DNA of 64,000 nucleotides. Origin: Gloeopeniophorella convolvens (lineage: Eukaryota; Basidiomycota; Agaricomycetes; Russulales). Of this stretch, positions 1 to 12,059 are shown in pieces. Under the pieces are notes generated by a model. It made no database searches. It saw only the letters and a program-made list of their open reading frames with translations, and was not told where the DNA came from. The stretch covers positions 62,001-126,000 of the forward strand of contig WTXD01000039.1 of NCBI GenBank assembly GCA_022496205.1, written 5' to 3'. The position numbers and the translations under genes are program-made. Position 1 is the first letter of the stretch. Each line of letters starts with the position of its first letter.

Positions 1-418
1 CGGCGCCGCTTGCGTTCTCCAGCCAGCCGAAGGACCTCGTCCTTGCTCGCCGCCTGCGTGACAAGAAGATGTAACTATCAGTAAGCGCTACGCTGTTCAA
101 AGCAGGTCTGGTAGTCCCAGATATAAACGAAGGAGCTCAAAGAACGTATATAGTGATTGTGTTCAGTGCGCTATGGATGAATGAAGCTTGTTCGGCGAGT
201 CTGAGGTGCCATGCGCCAGCGTACTTATGTCGGGGCGCTTAGTAAGCATGTCGCCCACTTCCGCAAGTTGCCGAATCTGAGCTGAGTCAGCGTCATGACC
301 GTGACGCGATCTCTCTCAACTTTGGCGCCAGTGGTTGTAGTACATTATTGAAGTGAACCTACTTGACATACTATCAAGTACCACGGTGGTGCTGCAGGCC
401 CTTACATCGCACTATCCG
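1..418. other. 5' flank, no gene seen
   Basis: I see no conserved coding sequence here. The stretch lies upstream of the glyoxalase-like gene and probably holds its promoter. No clear TATA box is visible close to the start codon. Confidence 0.4.
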
Positions 419-1513
419 ATGGCATCCAGTCAACCTCAAGCGTCTCCATCACCGAAGACCCTAGATCACATAGTTCATCTCACACCCCCGGGAACGGTGG
501 ACGAAACTGCTGAGCAATTCCGTCGGCTGGGATTCCAGTACGCGGTTTGACACACAACATAGATCTTACATTCGTCGAATATGACTGACATTGTACCATC
601 AGCGTCATCCCTGGTGGTACACACGCCGACGGGTTGACCGCCAACGCACTGGTTGTGAGGCCATCATTGTAGTAATCACGGCTCCCCAACCTCTGATTCG
701 GAGACTAGATCATGCCCGATGGCATCTACCTCGAACTTATCTCGTTCACCCACCCCGAAGCACACTATCCGCCCTCGAGCCCCGCACACGATGCCCGTCA
801 CCGCCACCAATGGGCGAATAAGCCCCCAGGCTGGGTTGCGTACGCACACCTCGGCGCTCCGGGCTCTGTTCCACCGCTCTCGACGCTCCTCAATGCACGC
901 CTAGAGGACATAGCGCCGCACAGTGGAACACACTACGCGCACGAGACCGCTGGCGGGCGCACACGGCCAGACGGCGTGGTGCTCAAGTGGGAGCTCACGA
1001 CGCCCACGCGCTGGGCGGAGCGCGTCGGCGGCACGCGGCTCCCGTTTTTCTGTGGCGACGTGACGCCTCGCGAGCTGCGTGTGCGCGTGCTTTTTGCAAA
1101 AAGCAGTTGAAGAGAGTACTCATGCACAGGTACCGTCGTGCCGCTAGGTACCCACGCAACCGGCGTCGAACACGGTGCACCCGAACGGCGCGCAGAGCAT
1201 CGCGCACCTGCGCGTTCTGGCGCCGCGTGTTGCGTTCACAGACGTATCGGCAGAGCTCACGGCCATCACTGGCGAGGCGCCGATCGAGTTGTCTGCCAGC
1301 GAGCACGTGTGGCTGCTGGACGTTCCCGGTAATGTCGCACCCAAGTGGCACCCCAAGCTCATACTCTCTGAACCAGAACCGGACGATCAGACGGGGCTGG
1401 AGTTTGTGGAGAAGAACGGTCCTGGGCTCTTTGAGATTGGTGTACGCGTCGATGGTAAGGGGGATGACTCTTCGGAGACGCCGTTTGGAAGGGTGGTATG
1501 GGTACCGGTATAA
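419..1513 (+). CDS. Glyoxalase-like domain protein (PF13468 type)
   Basis: Predicted 302-residue protein of the fungal glyoxalase-like (VOC superfamily) type. The model has four exons: 419-537, 603-654, 709-1080 and 1148-1513. All introns are 54-67 nt GT-AG introns and the phases agree. Family landmarks in order are LDHIVHLTPPGTVDE near the N-terminus, VIPGGTHADGLTANALV across exon 2, MPDGIYLELISFTHP, GGRTRPDGVVLKWE and FFCGDVTPREL. The C-terminal exon resumes with SNTVHPNGAQSIAHLRVL, which fits the second half of the fold. The start at 419 gives a short N-terminus directly before the conserved LDHIVH strand; an in-frame ATG lies upstream at 353. The enzymatic reaction of this family in fungi is not established, so only the fold is claimed. 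Confidence 0.8.
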
Positions 1514-1661
1514 CCATAGATGACGCCGCACAACGTAATCAGTCATTCTTCACTCCTTCGACGGTGGGGCTTCAAGCTTCACGGTATGCTCATATAAGCA
1601 ACGTCGCACAGAAGTACAGAGTAGTGTCCGCCGTTATCCACAGGATTGTCTCATACTATCC

Positions 1662-3785
1662 CTACAGACCGACCGCGGACAGAAGTCTCGCCCAATCTGA
1701 GCTACCCAAACCGGTGACCTGCAATTCAGACACTGAGTCAGCCTTTCGTAACGTCAAAGTGGAAGACAAGTACACATACTGGGTTCCAACCCGCCAAAGC
1801 GGGAAAGCCATTCGTGCCGCAGCCAGGATTACTGCCAGACGTGATATTATTGAAGATGGCGGGTGCTGTGGCGTATAGGAATGGATTCAGGAAGCCGAGG
1901 GGAGGCTTGCCAGCAGCTATAAGCCTGTCGTTGATCAATGCAACGATGCTCCCAAAGATGGGGGATGAAGCCTCCGTCCCGTCGAGTGTCCCAACCTCTC
2001 CTTGAAAGACGATCTCAACATTGACTCCCGCAGCACCAACATCCGGAAAGGCTCGACCCGAAGCGTTGAATCTTCCGGAGTTTAAAGACCCGATTTTTGA
2101 CAGGTAAGATCTGACCGCAGCCAGCTGATATGATGGGGTGCTGAAAAAATTGGAGAATCCACCAGATGAGAAGGAGGCTGCGACCTCGGGGTTCACGTTC
2201 TGAGTGGCACCGACAGAGGTGACGCTGCGTGAAAAAGTGAGCCAGGAGACAAAGGCGGTCGGACAATCAGTATCGACGCTCTTACAAGGGACATGTAGAG
2301 GGGAACGTGGGAACGAATGTTGTGCAGGTCTCACTCTCGAGGCCGGCGACACCACCATCTCCGGAGGCAAATATGACGCTAACGCCGCGAGCGCCAAGTT
2401 GAGCGAATACATTGCACAAAGTACTGTTGGGTATGGTCAAACTGTTACGAAGAAACGAGGTCCGGTGGTCCTCACTTTGCGAGAGGTTGAGAAATCTGAT
2501 TCTCGTTCAAGCCAACGCCGATTATGAGAACCTGTGGAAGTGTGCTCTCACTCGATAAGAAGTTGCCGAGATCCAACAGACCGTCAAGACCGCCATCTTG
2601 GGTGTTTGGCCCAACGGATAGGAAATCCACTGTAACGCCTGTAGCAATGCCAACCGTGTATTGGACTTCCAGGTTCTGAGGTAGATGTTTAATATTGTAT
2701 ATGGAAAGGCCCATATAGCTTCTGCTTACCGCCAAAATTGATATTCCACTTGGGTTCTGCGGGTTTGAACCACCGTCAAGGGTCTCCAACTTAGGTTGTT
2801 GAGGAGTTTTGATGTCAGGACGAAACATCTTGAGGAATTGCTGAAATAACGGGTCGGTTTCATGCTATCTGGGTGTTAAGAGGAAACCTTACAGCGAGAT
2901 CTGCCTGGCTGAAGAACTGGTTATCGAAGCTCCCGATGGCGATCTGGTTAGACGACTGCGTAGCTGGCGTCGTCGGGATGCTGTACAGTTCTTGAAGACA
3001 TGCGGGATTGATAGCCGAGTTGCATGAAGGGCTAGGCGCGCGTGCTGTCATGGATGCTGAGACATTGCTGGTCGCCCGACCAGCCGGAGGCGTTGCTTTT
3101 CTCGGGAAAGACAGCAAGGACTTGCCCACATTGCCCATGGGTTCAGGAAACCTGCGCTCCCAGAAGCGTCAGACGATTAGCCGTATGATGGAAAAGTGCA
3201 TACGTGACGGTTGGGTGCACCAGCTGGATGTGCCCTTCCAGAGCCTCTGGTATGGAATATGCGAGCGTACGAATCGCCTCTGTGCCCGTGGCTGAGTGAG
3301 TGAAAGTTGTGAAATTGGCATCGAACAGCTCGTTTGCCAGGGATACAGTCGTCTGGATGGTCACCCAGTCGCCGTATGGAGATATGGCTGTAGCGTTGAG
3401 CCCTTTGGAGGAGAACCACTCAGCGACCGCTGCCGATGTCTGCTGTTTCGGAGTCACGAAAACTCCAAGCTATCAGGTCTACCATTAGCATACGCACGAG
3501 TCTTTGCACGGAATCCAAGGTACGAACCTCTTCCTTGGAGAGATGCTTCCCGTAAACATCGCTTCCGGGAGTACTGACCGCCATCAGCATATCTTGAAGC
3601 CCAAGGATGTCGCTCTGGGTGAGCGCGATCCGCAGTTTCAACTCGGCATCACCTGGAGCGGGGCCATCGTCCGTGAACCCATGAGGGGCACTGTCACGGC
3701 TCTCGTGCAGACGCGAGCGGCGACTGAGCTGTGACGAAGCGTAGACAAATGAGATAAGCACAGACAATGTGAGGAACCTCTTCAT
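1662..3785 (-). CDS. Sedolisin A: S53 peptidase homologue lacking the catalytic triad
   Basis: Predicted secreted S53 (tripeptidyl-peptidase/sedolisin) homologue of about 575 residues in eight exons. All intron phases I checked fit and there is no internal stop. The start ATG at 3785 gives a signal peptide (MKRFLTLSVLISFVYA). A pro-domain follows (KHLSKEEV, SPYGDW, HPTVT), then the catalytic domain with SGDGGV (oxyanion Asp), TSVGATQNV, SSGGFSN and GFLNPFLY. The three catalytic positions are changed. The nucleophile motif reads GTE (Glu codon 1972-1974) instead of GTS. The GIEANLD motif reads ILANLE, with Glu to Leu at 2733-2735 and Asp to Glu just after the next intron. Both calcium-ligand Asp positions are Asn: NNITSG (1846-1848) and GWNPV (1783-1785). 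It is very likely not a protease, but nothing marks it as a decayed pseudogene. Confidence 0.85.
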
Positions 3786-5642
3786 AATGCTCTTGGTAGT
3801 GGGGCGACCAAGACCTCTGGAATGTCCTGAGATCGCAGCTTCTTCCGCCTTAAATACCGGTGCCACGGCGGCTAACGTTCCGAGAAGTGAGATGTTGTGC
3901 AGCATATGCCACGAGAAAGACGGGAATCTGCATCAAGGGGGTGCCTTCTTACAACCCCTCATTAGCATTCAGAATGGGGATATGAGGGACAGAAGCCCGA
4001 GACGGGGGAAGTCTGGTGGGAGGAAAAGCGGCATCGATGTTCGCATGATGAAGTTTCGGGGACATGCCAGGGGTAGCTCATTCCAGATGGGATACTATGC
4101 ACACGAGCAAGGCATTATAGAGATGAAGCGTTGCTCAGTCATAGCTTTGGGGACATATCATATTGACAGCCGGGTTGACAGCCCTGACAGGACCACGTGC
4201 TAACGGCTTCGTGAGCCTGGTGAGCCTGCCGTCGGCCGGCTGGGCTCTGCAGCAGCGCACGTCACTGCTGCTTATCGCGAGGGCAGGCAGCCTCGAAGCC
4301 AGACTACGGGACAGTCGAGGGAGATACCGGTTATGGTCAGCTGCTGGGGTGGCGGAACGTCAAGAGAGCTTGTCTACGGAGAAGTAGATGCTCGCTGACC
4401 CATTGTGACCCACTAAAACCAGCCCAGTGACGCCTCAGGCTAGCGCAGCTAGAAATAGACTCGCTTACTCTGGACTCCCTAGACCACTGAGATAGCATTG
4501 AACGTCATGTTCGATGCTCTCCAGGATGTCGCCGATGAGCTCACGGTAGTCCACTCCGCGGGCCATTGCTGCTTGGAGTGTTGAAGGCCAGCGTGCCAAT
4601 TGCGTTCGTCCATATTGTTGACGTTGTCACCGGGATACCGGAATACTGTACAGCCATTGAAGATGAGTTGGTGTAGATTACACAGGGTCGATATGCGTTG
4701 GGGTAACGTGGGTGTGTCGTCGCTCAGGGTGTCGGGGGCTTTGGCAGACTCGCGAGAGTCGGCGGCAGAGCTTGCCCGACGGACGGCGGACGACGCGGAA
4801 CCCGGCTAGCCGCCGGCCGGATTGGCGCCGTATCCTATTTTCGATACTCGTTCGCAGCTCGTTCGGACGTGCTAACGCCGCGTATTGACGGCGAGCCTCC
4901 CACGAAACCGTGGCCGATGAGAGGATGGCAGATTTTTGGAGGTGAATGAGCCCTCGCCCATCATCAACTGCGCTTCTGCTGTTAAAATTGGCGAGTGGGT
5001 CAGGATTAAGGGCGAGTCTGCTGCCATGACAGGATGATGGCGAGTCCACATGCGGCAATACTGGCCCTGATTTCAAGCTGAATGCCCTGCTGAACACATT
5101 CCACGGAGAAGCAGGATTCAATACCGAACCACCGTGGTCGACGTTTGGGGCCCCTTGTTGGCGCCGAGGGAAGGGGATGAGGAGCTGAAACATAGGGCAG
5201 GATGATGATGCATCATGATGATGAGAGAAGGGGCGGTGTCTGCCTCGGGATTCGCGTAACGCGTAAGGAACCTCAGCCGCACGTGCAGAGGTGAAGCTTG
5301 AAGCTCCGCGCGACCATAAATCTGCAGCAACAAGACACCATGCTACACGCCAACGGCCTTGCTAAGACCAGTGGCTGGTGAGACCGCCTTCCGAGAGCTT
5401 GAGAATGGTAATTCTGCAACGCAATTTCGATCCACCGCCGTCGCGAAACCAAACGGATGTCTGAGTTCTGCGCAGACTCGCACGGCGCGTAGTAATACAT
5501 AGATAGCGTAAAAGCACATAAGCAGTGACTGCAGAACTTGGGACACGTTGCGCTAGAGAAAATGCTAAGCCCATACCAGCCCGATTATCAGGGGCCCATG
5601 CACTGTTATCATACCATTCCCACATCCAAGCTGAACCTCACG
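3786..5642. other. Intergenic between sedolisins A and B
   Basis: No reading frame here shows family conservation or a convincing exon chain. It contains the promoter of sedolisin A at its left end and the 3' flank of sedolisin B at its right end. Otherwise I see nothing. Confidence 0.4.
3849..3856 (-). promoter_or_regulatory. TATA-like box upstream of sedolisin A
   Basis: The minus strand reads TATTTAAG about 64 bases upstream of the sedolisin A ATG. The position resembles the TATA boxes in front of sedolisins C, D and E. Confidence 0.4.
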
Positions 5643-7724
5643 CTATTCCGACGCTGCCAACAGCAGATTCGCCCAGTTTGGGCTGCCCAGGCCAGTAACC
5701 TGTGCAGAAATATGACCCCTGGCAATGACAAGATGTGTGAAACTACATACCGGGTCCCAACCAGCCGTCGCGGGGAACCCTGAAGGTCGATTGGTGCAGC
5801 CTGTGCTTTCACCGCTGGTGATGTCATTAAGACCACTGAGCCCTTTTGCGGAGTACAAGAACGGATTGAGGAATCCGAGTGGAGGCCTTCCCGAGCCCAT
5901 GAGCCGATCGTTGATCAGCGCGATAACGCTCCCGAAGATGGGGCTCGAGACGGATGTTCCACTTATTGTGAGAGCGAAATTCTGAAATACGACCTTGACG
6001 TCAACGCCAGCTGCAGCTACATCTGGATAGCCTCGGCCAGTTTTATTGAAGAGTCCAGTATTCACGGCGCCGAGGCTTGCCAGGTATTTTGCCGAGGCAG
6101 CTTCCTGGTAATCCGGAACATCAAAGTAATTTGAGAAGCCTCCAGATGAAAACGAGGCTGCAACTTCGGGATTGACATCCTGAGTGGCGCCAACGGAGGT
6201 AACGCTAAGAATAAGAATCAGTAAAGAGGTCTAGAGGACAACATAAGGCTCTGACAAGGGACATGTGGAAGGAAATGTGGGCTGAAATGTCGAGCAATTG
6301 GCATCTTGCGACCCAGCAACACCGCCATCTCCAGATGAGACAACGACGCTGACACCTCGAGCACCAAGTTGCATATATGCGGTGCAAATGGTTCTGTCAT
6401 CACTAGTTAGTCCTAGACAGATGGTGAACCAAGCTACATTACCTTGCCATAGCCTGGGTGATCTGGTTTTCGTTGAAACCATAACTGTTTATAATAACTT
6501 GCGGAGGCGAATCTTGGTCCAAGAGAAAATTGACGACGTCCAAAAAGCCATCGAGCGAGTCTTGAGTGACCGTCCCTACGGAAATGAAGCTAACGGGAAC
6601 GCCGGAAGCGACGCCAACAGTATACTGCAAGTCCAAATTCTCGTAATGCCGGTAAGAACAACAAAGTGCTTTATAAATCGTAAATAGTAATGGCTTACAG
6701 CAATAATCCCGGCCTCTGTCTGGCCTTGCGGGTTGGTGCCTCCGTCGACTGTCACCAACGAGAACATTGCCCCTTGAGTCACCAGATCTGGGCGTGTTGT
6801 TCTGACAAATTGCTGTGGAAATGTCATTCAAGATGCTACATCGGGACACCTTGGATATAAGCTTACCTCTAAGTCAACTGTATTCGCGAAATCGTCAGCA
6901 AAACCCAAGACGCCAATTCTGTTCGCCTGTGTCACGGCCGGAGTCGCCGGAATGTTATACAGCTCTTGGAGACAAGTGGGCGTCAGCACAGTATGGCATG
7001 CCGCGGGGGCTGCGCGTGTGGAGATATTGCTTGTAGGCACGTGTCTAGCCACCGATGATAGAGCTGGCCGTTCAGAGCGACGCAGGTCGGGGAATCTATA
7101 GGTGCAAGCATGTCAGTTTTGGTTTGAGAATCAGAAGGATGACGTGCGTGATCGTGGGATGCACCAGATTGATGTGAGCCTCCAGCGAGGCAGGTACAGC
7201 GTATGCCATGGTACGAATGGCTTCTGTGCCCGTCCCGTCGTGTGAGAAACTCATGAAGGAGGCACGAAATAGCTCGTTCGCATTCGAAACAGTTGTCTGG
7301 ATACCCAGCCAGTCGCCGTAGGGAGAACGGATGGTAGCGTTGAGGCCATTTGAGGCAAGCCAATGATTAACCGCCGCCATTGTCTCTGGTTTGGGGGTAA
7401 TGAACATCCCAACCTGCAAGTAGTCAGTAATTCATCTGCATCCAACCCAGGCTGAACGGATACCTCTTCTTTAGAAAGATGTTTCCCATATCGCTCATTA
7501 CCGGGTGTGCTCACAGCCATGAGAGCGTCTTCAAGGCCGGAGACATCGTTCTGCGTGAGGGCAATGCGCAGCTCCAATGGGGTGTTGCCGGGAGCCGGGC
7601 CGTTGAGCGTGAATCCGTTAGGGACGCTGGCCCGACGTTCATGCATACGCGCATCGTGTGCTGGTCGTGCGCGGACAACAATCAACGGGATGAGAGCGGA
7701 AATAACCAGTAAGCTCTTGGCCAT
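5643..7724 (-). CDS. Sedolisin B: S53 peptidase homologue with catalytic Glu replaced by Ile
   Basis: Predicted secreted S53 homologue with a signal peptide at the N-terminus (MAKSLLVISALIPLIVV). The ATG at 7724 is preferred over 7745 because it aligns with the other four paralogues. Pro-domain motifs are KHLSKEEV, SPYGDW and HPTIT. In the catalytic domain the nucleophile (SGTSVSSP), the catalytic Asp (ANLDLQYT), the oxyanion Asp (SSGDGGV) and the calcium-site motifs (NDITSG, GWDPV) are all present. The position of the catalytic Glu (GIEA in D and E-type paralogues) is Ile, codon 6702-6704, giving GIIA just before an intron. Intron 2 (7096-7147) appears to use a GC donor. The frame is open through all predicted exons. 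Activity is predicted to be abolished or strongly reduced. Confidence 0.85.
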
Positions 7725-9929
7725 GGCTCGCATATGCCGAAGCATGAGGCTTTCCGAGCTGTCTCGGGTGGTGTATGTTCTGTTGAGCGTTTTAAACAGA
7801 AGTGGAGATACAGACTCACATCAGACAGTGAAATTGAATGCGATGGGAAATGGCTTGGTTTCACAGCACCATCTCAACATCTAGAAGCATGCATGCGGAG
7901 ATATGAGGGAGAGAAGGAGAACTCTGAGGTGAAACAAGAGAACACAGATATTACCGTGCGAGACGTCGACAGTCCCGACACAAAATGCCTCATCCATCTT
8001 GATGTCTCTGACCTGAAACTTGCCCTAAGTCGGTATAGTGGGTACCCTGCAAATACCAGTAGTCCGCCTATCGCTACTCTGGTACTCACTGAGTTATTGA
8101 CAAGCGTGCATGGGTCACCTGCCTGCGTCCGATAGTGCCCAAGGTGAGATCGAGCGAGAATCGGCGTCTTGGGGATGACAAGATGACCTATATCATAGGG
8201 GTACTTCCACAAGGGAACCCCAGCATCTCAGAAGCTCTCTCAATAGGTGCACTATAATGCATGAACCTAGTCATTGATCTCAGCCATCCGATGAATGAGT
8301 AAGGAAAATCAACGCCTGCACCCACAAGGACACTGGCAAGCTGGCACTCCACTCACGCACTCAAGCAGAGCAGTCGGGTGCTCCCGTACGACCAATGTCG
8401 CTATCTCTCTTTCAGGGTAGCTTTCTGCGTTGTCTGAGTGCAGAAGTTGCCGCGAGCCCTCGAATTGGAGATGTATTTCTTGCACGTATGTGATCGTACA
8501 TTCTCCGACTACATGAAAGCGATTACACGATCTAGGTGTCCATTGAATTTCACGCGGCAGCGTAGCGTTGGCGTAGAGACGATTGGCTCTGGGTATACAG
8601 GTCGAGCAGGCGTGGCTTGAAAGGAAGGCATTGAATGAGTATATACAAGTGGTAAACGGAAGTTACGACTCACTCTCCAGGACAGCCTCTCACACTCGCA
8701 GTCGAACCCCACGGCTTGGAACGTATGGCGTGAACGGAGAAGAGCTCGAAGCTCGGATCGGATCACGAACAGAACGGGAAGGGGCGGGTTTCATAGTACG
8801 TTGACAGAACCCGGATGGGTTCAGAGTGGCCTCGGCACAGAACACCGACATAAATAGCCCTAGCAATTAAAAACTGCCAGGCGCTGTTCCGCCGCGCTGC
8901 CAGGAAGTGCGCATCACGTGGTTGATAGCTTTAAGTCCGACAATTTGCCTCCCGCAAAGTCCGGTTCCTCTTCCCAGGAGTCGATAGATATCCGTCAGCG
9001 CGTTCGAAGTGATGCACAATGGCCATTGCTGCACGAATGGCGCAAACGTCGCGCTAGCGCAGGCCTACTTTAGCCGCAGCTAGCTCCCAAGAGGGGCGAT
9101 CTTGGAGCTTCAACTTATGAGCCAGGAAGCACCTGCGGGCATCTGTGTACCGTGACGCTGCCGTTGAACTGCCCCTCTTCAGGTCTGTCGCTGACTCGGG
9201 ACGCGTACTTAGTACTTACAGGCTGCGCCCAGCAGTGGCAGCACTGTTGGCAGGCATATACATAGACTTCCATAGAACCGGCAACGATAAGCATACTCGC
9301 TAGCCATCAAGTCGATGCGAATGACCACGGCTATCATGCATCACTAGTCATTATTGTCATCACGAGAACCGACTTCGAACATGACTTGAGCGCAACATTG
9401 TGGGTGCTTGCACGCTTCCAATGATGGTCAACATGTATTCTTGACGTAAGATGTAGATGTAAAGCAGACTTACCCATGGACCTAAGTACCTGCCTCGTGA
9501 TCAGAAAGTAAAAGATGCAACACAAGATGCCACACCTCCCGAGCCTCGCGTGAGAGGTTGCCAATTGCCCATCATACTTACTGGCCCTGGTGTGGGAACG
9601 CTCCGCGAGTTGATCCCCATTAGTTCGCAGAAAACAGTCTGCGGCCACAAAGCACGACATCGACAGACGCGCTCAGGGCAACAAAGTTGAGGCTCAGACC
9701 TATTTTTCGTGGTCGTTGGCTATCGTCACCACAGCCGCGCTTTGCATTAAGCTGAGAGACCGATATTGGTATAAAGCTGGACATTGGAAAGTCCGAGTCG
9801 AAGCACTCTGGAACGTTCTGATGAAGATGTCAGGTACAAGATTGAACCGGCGAACATCTCTACTATCTGTAAACTGAATGCACCATGACCATAAACTAAG
9901 CCGTGTGTGTGAAAAAGAGCCTCTCCAAA
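7725..9929. other. Intergenic between sedolisins B and C
   Basis: About 2.2 kb with no supported gene. Short open frames on both strands lack conserved motifs and plausible splice chains. It is unique-looking sequence without evident repeats. Confidence 0.4.
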
Positions 9930-12059
9930 TTACAGGCCAACGAGTTCCAGGAGGTTCGAGAAGACGGGTGAGCCGACACCAGTGATCTAGGTACCCATGT
10001 CAGCATTCAGGTGACGAACGGACAGCGTAAAGACATACCGGGTCCCAGCCAGCAGCAGCGGGGAAGCCATTGGTTCCACAGCCGGGATTGGTCCCTGAAA
10101 CCGCAACATGAGCACGCAACTCCATGCGGAAAATATCATCACCCACCAGACGTAATATCCGTGAATTTGTCGATGTTCGCGTAGAGCAACGGGTTCAGGA
10201 AACCGACCGTTGGCTGACCCGCGGCAATCGAGCGGTCATTGATGAGGGAGATGAAACTGGCAAGACTCGGCGTTGAACAGCTGGTCCCGTCAACAAGGAA
10301 GAACTCCTGTTGCCACGCGATCTCGAAATTTTGTCCGGCGAGGGAAATATCCGGGAAGGCGCGTCCTGAGGGATTGAACAGACCCGTATTGAGGTCACCA
10401 ATACCCGCAAGGTATGACGCAACAGCGTCTGCTTGATAGTCTGGGATCGGGAAGAGATTCGAAAAGCCGCCTGAGGAGAAGTCGGCCGCAACCTCAGGGT
10501 CCACATTGGCTGTTGAACCGACAGAGGTGATGCTAGAATGCCCGCGTCAGTGTGATTCTCGAGTCAAGCAGAGTCCCTTACAATTCACAAGTGCTGGGGA
10601 ATGTCGGGACGAAGGTTGTGCATGAAGAAGCTTGGCCACCAGAGACACCACCGTCGCCCGAAGAGAACAAGATCGTCGTTCCGAGAGCTGTCAATTGTGC
10701 GTAAGCATTGCACAACGGGCTGCAGGAGAAGTCATGAGCGGCGCAAGGGTGCTCAAAGAGGTGCAACGCACCTGGCGACCTCAAAGTCAAGATCCTCCTC
10801 GTTGAAGCTGTAACTCGTGGTCAAGACCGTCGGAGGAGTCACCGCCGAAAGCAAGAGTTCGATGACGTCGAGGAAACCTGAGAGCCCATCTTCGTTGAAT
10901 TCACCGACGGAGATGAACTCGACTTGAATGCCAGTTGCAACTCCGACAGTGTATTGAGTGTCGAGGTTCTGCGGAGCGTAGCCTACTCAGTTGCCTGATT
11001 ACTCGGAACTACGAGAAGCTCACCGCCTCCACGCCAGCCTGAGACTCTCCCTGTGGGTTGGAACCCTCATCCACGGTAAGAAGTCCAAAGGTCGAGCTGG
11101 GACTTATGTCTTGCCTAAGATTGCTCAGGAACAGCTGGATCACGTGTCAATCGACGCAAAGAAGAAATCGCGACAAAGACAGACTTGGAGATCAGCCTGG
11201 TTCGCCCACTCCTCGATAAATCCCGTAACGCCCAAGACATTCTGCGATGAGTTCGCGCCAGCGGTGGAAGGTACACCGTATTGCTCCTGCAAGCAGGTGG
11301 GGTTGATGATATTATCGCAAGATGAAGGGGCGGCCCTGGAACTCAGTCCTCGAGAGGCGAAGGGAGTCTTGGAGCCTGAACTTTTGATGATCGGGGATCC
11401 GTGCAACTTCACTGGGAAACTTGGTAATAAGGTGGTATTACGTTAGACGTTAGGCGTGCAAGTAAGAAAACGCCATACTTTGTCGTGGGATGGACGAAGC
11501 TGATATGACTCTTCAGCGTAGACGGGACGGAATATTGCAGGGTGCGGACAGTCTGCTGGCCATTTGAGGTGTCGGTAAAGGTGGAAAACTGGGTATTCAG
11601 AAGTTTGTTTGCCTGCTCCACGGTCATGGAAACCTGGAGCCAGTCGCCAGCTGGAGTTGTAGCCTTGGCAGTCAAGCCGTGTTCTGATAGCCACTCTGTG
11701 ACCGCGGAGGATGTATCCGCTGATGGCACAACAAACGAGTCGACCTGCGGACTGATCAATAACTCGATCACACGATCTTATCACTTTGCCCAACTTACCT
11801 CTTGCTTCGTGAGGTGTTGCCTGAACTGTGGACTACCAGGGGTGCTGGCAGCATACACCGCTGACTTGAGACCCGCAAAATTGTTCTGGGCGAGACCAAG
11901 ACGTAGAGTTAAGACATGGCTGTTCGGGGCTGGTCCATTGTGAACAAAACCAGAGGGAACGCTCTCGCGACGTCCGTGAACGCTCATGTCGCGTTGGAAA
12001 TGTGGCGTCGCGAGGACGACGGAGGCTAAAAGTGAAGCGATGAAAAAAGACCTGGCCAT
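9930..12059 (-). CDS. Sedolisin C: secreted serine-carboxyl peptidase (S53)
   Basis: Predicted secreted acid protease of the sedolisin family, likely a tripeptidyl peptidase. The ATG at 12059 begins a signal peptide (MARSFFIASLLASVVLA). The pro-domain carries VPSGF, TPAGDW and HPTTNF. The active-site residues are present: GVEANLDTQYTVG (Glu and Asp, after removing an intron near 10980-11023), SSGDGGV for the oxyanion Asp, and VDGTSCSTP for Ser. The calcium-site motifs TDITSG and GWDP are present. One extra intron interrupts the codons right after DITSG (around 10085-10150). The last exon ends ITGVGSPVFSNLLELVGL. A TATA box lies 54 bases upstream. Family knowledge supports secretion and autocatalytic removal of the pro-domain at acidic pH; the substrate is unknown. 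Confidence 0.88.
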
